From the NCBI GenBank assembly GCA_003695135.1, contig RFIR01000526.1:1-9985 (forward strand): a stretch of DNA of 9,985 nucleotides, read 5' to 3'. The position numbers and the translations under genes are program-made. Origin of the DNA: Alphaproteobacteria bacterium (GTDB taxonomy: Bacteria; Pseudomonadota; Alphaproteobacteria; Rhodobacterales; Rhodobacteraceae). Positions 6,121 through 9,985 of the stretch are shown here, piece after piece. Numbering within the stretch: the first letter of the stretch is position 1; every line of letters starts with the position of its first letter. Under the pieces are notes generated by a model, which worked only from the letters and a program-made list of their open reading frames with translations, was not told the origin of the DNA and did not search any database.

Positions 6121-7422
6121 ATGACCCGGCCTGCCGCCAAGGACGAAATTCACTGGACCGTAACGGCCGGCGCCGCGCCCCGGACCACCCGCCTCGAAGG
6201 GGCCATCGACGTCGACGTCCTGGTCGTAGGCGGCGGTCTGACGGGGTGCCGGACGGCGCTGGGACTGGCGGAGGCCGGCACATCTGTGGCCCTGGTCGAC
6301 GGCAAGGCCATCGGGTGGGGGGCCTCGGGGCGCAGCGGCGGCCAATGCAATCCGGTCTGGCGGCAGACGCCGAAGGAGCTGATCGAGCTTTTGGGCAGGA
6401 CGCACGGCGAGACGCTGATCCGCACGACCCTGACCGCTGCCGACGATCTGTTCTCGGATATCAGGACATACCAGATCGACTGTGACGCCGTGCAGTCGGG
6501 CTGGATTCAGGCCGCGCATAGCCGAAAGGCTGCCAGGAGGATGAGCGCGCTCGGCAAGGCCTGGGCGTCGGCCGGGGCGGATATCGTGGAGCTGGACGGC
6601 GCGGCGGTGCGCGAGGCGAGCGGGTCCCCGGCCTACTCCTTCGCCCTGCGCCATTCGGCCGGGGGCAATGTCCAGCCGCTGTCGCTGACCCGCGGATTCG
6701 CCCGCGCGGCCGCGGCGCGCGGGGCGCGGCTGTTCGGCGACACCCCCATAACCGCGCTCGAACGAGTCAATGGCAAATGGCGCGCAGCATCCGCCGCCGG
6801 CGAGATCACGGCCGAAAACGTCGTTCTGGCGACCAACGGCTATACCGACGCGCTGTGGCCCGGGCTTCGCAAGACCTTTCTTCCGATGGTCAGCATCATG
6901 GTCGCCACCGAACCTCTCAACCGGCGTCTGCAAGAGGAAATCCTGCCCGGCAGGGTCACGATCTCGGATTCCCGCCTGGCGATATACTTCGCCCGCTACG
7001 ACCGCGACGGACGACTGCTCTTCGGCTGTGTCGGCAGCAGCGAACGGGTCGATCTCCTCGGCGGCTTCGCGCGCCTGCGTCGCGGCCTGAAGACCGTGTT
7101 TCCGCAACTCGCCGACGTCGGGATCGAACGCAAATGGGGCGGACGGATCGCGGTCACGCCCGAAATGATGCCGCATCTGCACGAACCCGCGCCCGGGGTT
7201 CTGGCCGGGCTCGGCTACAGCGGACGCGGCATCGCGATGACCTCGGTGATGGGGCGCGCGCTTGCGGCCAGGCTTCTGGGGGCCAGTGCCGATGAGCTTC
7301 CCTTCCCGACCAGACCGGTCAGCGCGCTGCCGTTTCACGGGCTCGTCCGGCAGTTCATCCCGCTGGCGGCGCCGGCGATGACCCTCAGGGACAGGTTGGC
7401 AACCCTGATGGACGGGGCCTGA
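6121..7422 (+). CDS. FAD-dependent amine oxidoreductase (DAO family, PuuB/OrdL-like)
   Basis: This 433-residue flavoprotein has a normal length for the PuuB/OrdL branch of the D-amino-acid oxidase (DadA) family. An approximately 30-residue N-terminal extension precedes the Rossmann fold VDVLVVGGGLTG (31-42), whose strand ends with D60. The family motif GASGRSGGQ follows at 67-75. Later hallmarks are TNGYTDALWPGL followed by VATEPL, which is typical of gamma-glutamylputrescine oxidase-like proteins, and a C-terminal FAD-contact loop GLGYSGRGIAMTSVMGR (about 361-377). Members oxidise primary or secondary amines to imines, which hydrolyse to an aldehyde or ketone plus ammonia or a smaller amine. 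The ATG at 6121 has a short GGA about 6 bases upstream. It is divergent from iclR with an operator 14 bases before the start. Oxidative deamination or N-dealkylation of the imported compound is likely, but the substrate cannot be read from sequence. Confidence 0.9.
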   Translation: MTRPAAKDEIHWTVTAGAAPRTTRLEGAIDVDVLVVGGGLTGCRTALGLAEAGTSVALVDGKAIGWGASGRSGGQCNPVWRQTPKELIELLGRTHGETLIRTTLTAADDLFSDIRTYQIDCDAVQSGWIQAAHSRKAARRMSALGKAWASAGADIVELDGAAVREASGSPAYSFALRHSAGGNVQPLSLTRGFARAAAARGARLFGDTPITALERVNGKWRAASAAGEITAENVVLATNGYTDALWPGLRKTFLPMVSIMVATEPLNRRLQEEILPGRVTISDSRLAIYFARYDRDGRLLFGCVGSSERVDLLGGFARLRRGLKTVFPQLADVGIERKWGGRIAVTPEMMPHLHEPAPGVLAGLGYSGRGIAMTSVMGRALAARLLGASADELPFPTRPVSALPFHGLVRQFIPLAAPAMTLRDRLATLMDGA

Positions 7423-7655
7423 TCCCCCGTCCCGGCACGCGATCCGACACCGGCGGAGACGGCCGCGGGACATCCCAGTCGCGGGTCATCTGACCGTGGC
7501 CGCTGCCATGGCGACGCCGTCGCGCGATCATCGTCGTTGCTGTCGCGAACGCCCCGGGACGCGGCGAATATGGTGCGAATTGCGCGTATCCCGAACCGGC
7601 GGCGTCGCGGGACAGGTTGTACGCAGCACGTCCAGCCCCGATCAAGGAGCCAGCC

Positions 7656-8348
7656 TCACACCCCGGCGAGTTCGTCGATGATCGCGCGCGCCGCGGCCAC
7701 CGGATCCCGGGCAGCCCAGACCGGGCGGCCGACCACGATGTGATCGGCGCCCGCCCGCAGCGCCTCGGCCGGGGTGGCGATGCGCTTCTGATCGCCCGCG
7801 GCGCTGCCCGCCGGCCGCACGCCGGGGGTGACGATCAGCCTGCCGGCAGATTCGGGCACGGCGCGGATCGCCGCCGCTTCGCGCGGGCTCGCGATCACCC
7901 CGTCCGCCCCGGCGGCGAGGGCGCGGCGGGCGCGTTCGACCACGATGTCGGGGACGGTGCCGGGAACGATCATCGCCGCATCGAGATCGGCGCGGTCGAG
8001 GCTGGTAAGCACGGTGACGGCAAGGATGCGCGTCGGCGCGGTTCCGCGCCCGGCGACGGCTGCCGCCACCACATGCGGGTCGCCGTGGACGGTGAGGAAA
8101 TCGGGTGCGAGGCGCAGGAGCCCCCGCACCGCCGCGGTCACCGTCGCGGGGATGTCGAAGAGCTTGAGGTCGAGGAACACCCGCTTGCCGGACGCCTTCA
8201 GCTCCGCCGCCAGCTCCAGCCCGCCGCCCGCCAGCATGCCGAGCCCGATCTTGTAGAATCCCACCGCCGCGCCGAGGCGCCCGGTCAGCGCCAATGCCTG
8301 AGCCGCATCGGGCAGGTCGAGGGCAACGATCAGCCGGTCATCGGACAT
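7656..8348 (-). CDS. pyrF: Orotidine 5'-phosphate decarboxylase
   Basis: PyrF catalyses the last step of UMP synthesis, decarboxylating OMP in the cytoplasm. The 230-residue protein is the usual bacterial length. The characteristic active-site array is present: D11 in IVALD, K33 in FYKIG, the catalytic tetrad region D60-x-K62-xx-D65 in FLDLKLFDIP, H88 in LTVHGD, and the phosphate-binding segments PGVRP (175-179) and VVGRPV (205-210). The ATG at 8348 is preferred over the in-frame GTG at 8354, because GGGAGG lies about 8 bases before the ATG but only 2 or 3 before the GTG. The gene appears to be transcribed alone or at the end of the minus-strand group to its right. It faces the FAD oxidase gene convergently across 233 bases with no clear terminator. 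Confidence 0.97.
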   Translation of the reverse strand: MSDDRLIVALDLPDAAQALALTGRLGAAVGFYKIGLGMLAGGGLELAAELKASGKRVFLDLKLFDIPATVTAAVRGLLRLAPDFLTVHGDPHVVAAAVAGRGTAPTRILAVTVLTSLDRADLDAAMIVPGTVPDIVVERARRALAAGADGVIASPREAAAIRAVPESAGRLIVTPGVRPAGSAAGDQKRIATPAEALRAGADHIVVGRPVWAARDPVAAARAIIDELAGV

Positions 8349-8451
8349 GCGCACATCCTCCCGCCGACGGCCTGCACCGGGATACTGGCAAGATCAAGCG
8401 GTGATCGGAGCCTGTCGTCGTCGACCGTGTTCACTCGCCCGTGGCGCGCAG

Positions 8452-8502
8452 CGAACCCGGGCATGCGCCCGTTCGGCCGCTCACTCGAACGCATGGCGTT
8501 CG
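8452..8502. other. Pair of small hairpins between pyrF and the hydrolase gene
   Basis: Two inverted repeats stand side by side in the 256-base gap. CGAAC-CC-GGGC (8452-8462) pairs with GCCCGTTCG (8467-8475) around ATGC with a two-base bulge. CGAACGC (8486-8492) pairs exactly with GCGTTCG (8496-8502) around ATG; flanking GGCCGC and GCGGCC can extend it. Neither is followed by a T-run, so they may be Rho-type end structures for the hydrolase transcript or simply chance pairing. Nothing else is evident in the gap. Confidence 0.4.
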
Positions 8503-8604
8503 CGGCCTCACCCCCACAGGCGGGCGCATACCCTAACCGGGCGGCCGCACGCCCTTGCGTTGGGAGCAGGTCCGAAGCCGGTCATGGCGGCGCGCACTAC
8601 ACGC

Positions 8605-9603
8605 TCATGCATGGGCCGGCATCAGATCGACATCGAATTCGGCCACCACCGGCGCGTGATCGGATTCGGGGAACTTGAGGTCGGTCGCGAAGGCCACCGA
8701 TTCATCGGGCAGGATCTCATTGTGGATTTCGGTATGGCGGAAGGCGGCGAGCATGCGGCGCGAGACCAGGATGTGGTCGATCATCTCGCCGCGGCCCTGA
8801 TGGATCAGCGAGAAGCGGCTGGTTTCAGGCACGTTGTCTTCAAGCGGCACCATCACCCGCCCGGCCAGCGTGCCGTTGCCGGTATCCTCGACCCGGCCGC
8901 GGATCGCCATCACCGGCACCTCGTCGGATTTGGCGTTGAAATCGCCGGCCACCACGATGTTGGCATCGGCATCGGCGTCAAAGATCCGGTCGATCAGCAC
9001 CCGCGCTTCCAGCGCCGCGCCGACGCGCTTGATGGATGAGAGGATGAAACCCTCGGCCCAGCCTGCCGCCGAGCGCCAAGTATAGCTGTCGGCCTTCTGC
9101 CCCGGCACGTTGGAGGCAAGCTTGGACTTGAAGTGGACGTTGAGCACATGCAGCTTGCGGCCGGCGGCGTCGGCCAGCCGGGTATAGAGAAGCGGCCGTT
9201 CCCATGTCAGCTCGTCGGGCACGCCATCGCCACCGGTGACGGTGCGATATACCGGGCGCGGCACGATGTCGTGGCGGATCTGGCGCACCTCCTCCACCGT
9301 GATGTCGGGCCGGATCGCGGTGACCAGATTGCGCTCGTCATAGACCTGGCCTGTCGTGGTCCTGGTGCTGACGAGGGTGTGGTTCTGATAGCGGGTGCCG
9401 GCAAGCAGCTCCTTCAGGGTCAGGATGTCCCGCGGCTGGCCCTCGCGTTCCTGCCCGTTGATTTCCTGAAAGCAGATCAGATCGGCCCTCAGCCGCGCCA
9501 GCATGGGCCGCAGTACCGCGGCGCGCTCGGCAAAGCTCGGACCACGCTGGCCGGGCTTGTCCTCGTCGAGGTTTTCGAGGTTGAACGTCGCGATGCGGAT
9601 CAT
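8605..9603 (-). CDS. Endonuclease/exonuclease/phosphatase-fold hydrolase
   Basis: This 332-residue protein has the metal-dependent phosphodiesterase fold shared by exonuclease III, DNase I and phosphoinositide phosphatases. Catalytic motifs appear in order: TFNLENL with N8, CFQEI with E47, NVHFKSK with N155 and H157, GDFNAKSDEVP with D221 and N223, IDHILVS with D276 and H277, and ESDHAPV with D315 and H316. It has no signal peptide or membrane segment, so it is probably cytoplasmic. The start at 9603 is chosen because AAGGAGG lies 6 bases upstream and the first residues MIRIATFN begin the fold. The frame stays open further upstream, but that extension is arginine-rich and overlaps the next gene. 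The start lies 68 bases after the stop of the membrane methyltransferase-like gene, so the two may be co-transcribed. The substrate (nucleic acid, phospholipid or other phosphodiester) is unknown. Confidence 0.88.
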   Translation of the reverse strand: MIRIATFNLENLDEDKPGQRGPSFAERAAVLRPMLARLRADLICFQEINGQEREGQPRDILTLKELLAGTRYQNHTLVSTRTTTGQVYDERNLVTAIRPDITVEEVRQIRHDIVPRPVYRTVTGGDGVPDELTWERPLLYTRLADAAGRKLHVLNVHFKSKLASNVPGQKADSYTWRSAAGWAEGFILSSIKRVGAALEARVLIDRIFDADADANIVVAGDFNAKSDEVPVMAIRGRVEDTGNGTLAGRVMVPLEDNVPETSRFSLIHQGRGEMIDHILVSRRMLAAFRHTEIHNEILPDESVAFATDLKFPESDHAPVVAEFDVDLMPAHA

Positions 9604-9671
9604 GATTGCCTCCTTCCCGGCCCCACTCTCGGCCCGCCGGCGTGAGTTCGGCGTGAAACGCCCCGACCCGC

Positions 9672-9985
9672 TCAGTCCTTCCGGTCGGAATAAATCCAGC
9701 GCATGTCGGCCGCTTCGGTGCAGTACATGTGCACCCAGATATAGCCGTGCTGGAACAGGGCCACGACGAGCGCGTTCCAAGAGCCGAACAGCAGCGCGAG
9801 CCCCCACAGCCCGAGGAACACCACGCCGTACATCGCATTCGGCGTGTGGCGGAAGGCGCCCGCGCGCACCAGCGGCATGTCGGCGTAGTGCTGGCGGAAG
9901 TGATCGCCGCCGAGCGCGCGGGGAATGGTGAAATGCACGATCACCGAATGCATCGCCCAGACCGCTGCCGCCAGCAGCGCCAGGC
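9672..9985 (-). CDS. Membrane methyltransferase-like protein (PEMT/ICMT type), C-terminal part
   Basis: An open frame enters at the right edge and ends at TGA 9674-9672, showing the last 103 or so residues. Hydrophobic segments alternate with short loops: LALLAAAVWAMHSVIVHFTI at the edge, AMYGVVFLGLWGLALLFGSW, then ALVVALFQHGYIWVHMY. The pattern RHTPNAMYG, followed after about 35 residues by CTEAADMRWIYSD, resembles the SAM-binding C-terminus of integral-membrane methyltransferases (RHPxYxG ... TExxDMxxIYG), such as phosphatidylethanolamine N-methyltransferase and isoprenylcysteine methyltransferase relatives. The proline and glycine pattern is not a perfect match. An internal ATG at 9953 is unlikely to be the start, because the preceding codons continue the membrane helix. 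The function call is tentative. Confidence 0.6.
   Translation of the reverse strand, partial: LALLAAAVWAMHSVIVHFTIPRALGGDHFRQHYADMPLVRAGAFRHTPNAMYGVVFLGLWGLALLFGSWNALVVALFQHGYIWVHMYCTEAADMRWIYSDRKD

Noticed and set aside
6073..7473. 466-codon open frame on the minus strand
   Set aside because: It is antisense to the complete FAD oxidase gene; low-complexity R/G/P-rich translation with no ribosome site or motif.
7484..7495. Palindrome GGTCATCTGACC after the oxidase gene
   Set aside because: Five-base arms only, far from any promoter and without a T-run; too short to call a terminator or operator.
7385..7645. 86-codon minus-strand open frame between the oxidase gene and pyrF
   Set aside because: It overlaps the end of the oxidase gene; the composition is typical of a chance frame with no motif.
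8431..8487. TCACTCG repeated exactly 50 bases apart (8431 and 8481)
   Set aside because: Only 7 bases match and the flanks diverge; two copies do not make a repeat array.
9604..9807. Upstream extension of the hydrolase frame by 68 codons
   Set aside because: The extension is arginine-rich, overlaps the methyltransferase-like gene on the same strand, and lies before a strong AAGGAGG and a fold-starting MIRIATFN.

Overview
The window comes from a GC-rich bacterium, most likely an alphaproteobacterium of the Rhodobacterales (Rhodobacteraceae or Paracoccaceae). That placement is an inference. It rests on strong third-position GC, on long antisense shadow ORFs, on a TauA-type binding protein and an oversized TauC-type permease that I associate with that group, and on a TTGACG/TAGGTT-style promoter. 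I see no rRNA, tRNA, insertion sequence, CRISPR array or phage gene.

Left part (1-7422): one catabolic and transport locus. Reading leftwards on the minus strand, the order is an IclR-family regulator (5796-4987), a TauA-like periplasmic binding protein (4788-3826), a TauB-like ATPase (3674-2877), a TauC-like permease with a very large periplasmic insert (2884-950), and the N-terminal 302 codons of a dimethylglycine/sarcosine dehydrogenase-type flavoenzyme (907 to beyond base 1). Divergent from the regulator, on the plus strand, is a PuuB/OrdL/DadA-type FAD-dependent amine oxidase (6121-7422). Two closely similar 17-bp inverted repeats of the form GTTT-N9-AAAC lie in front of the oxidase (6091-6107) and in front of the transporter operon (4932-4948). 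The simplest reading is that the IclR protein binds both and co-regulates import and oxidation of one substrate. A TauABC-type importer beside a DMGDH-type demethylase and an amine oxidase suggests an N-methylated or amino-substituted small sulfonate (for example N-methyltaurine or dimethyltaurine) or a related small amine or amino acid. The substrate cannot be read from the sequence.

Right part (7656-9985): genes that look unrelated, all on the minus strand. These are pyrF (orotidine 5'-phosphate decarboxylase, 8348-7656), an endonuclease/exonuclease/phosphatase-fold hydrolase of unknown substrate (9603-8605), and the C-terminal part of a membrane protein resembling phospholipid or isoprenylcysteine methyltransferases (9985-9672). 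The gaps are short. The 233 bases at 7423-7655 hold only a minor 12-bp palindrome. The 256 bases at 8349-8604 hold two small hairpins. The 324 bases at 5797-6120 hold the divergent promoters and the operator.

The most interesting point is the predicted IclR-controlled regulon that joins a Tau-type transporter having an unusual permease to two different flavin amine oxidoreductases.
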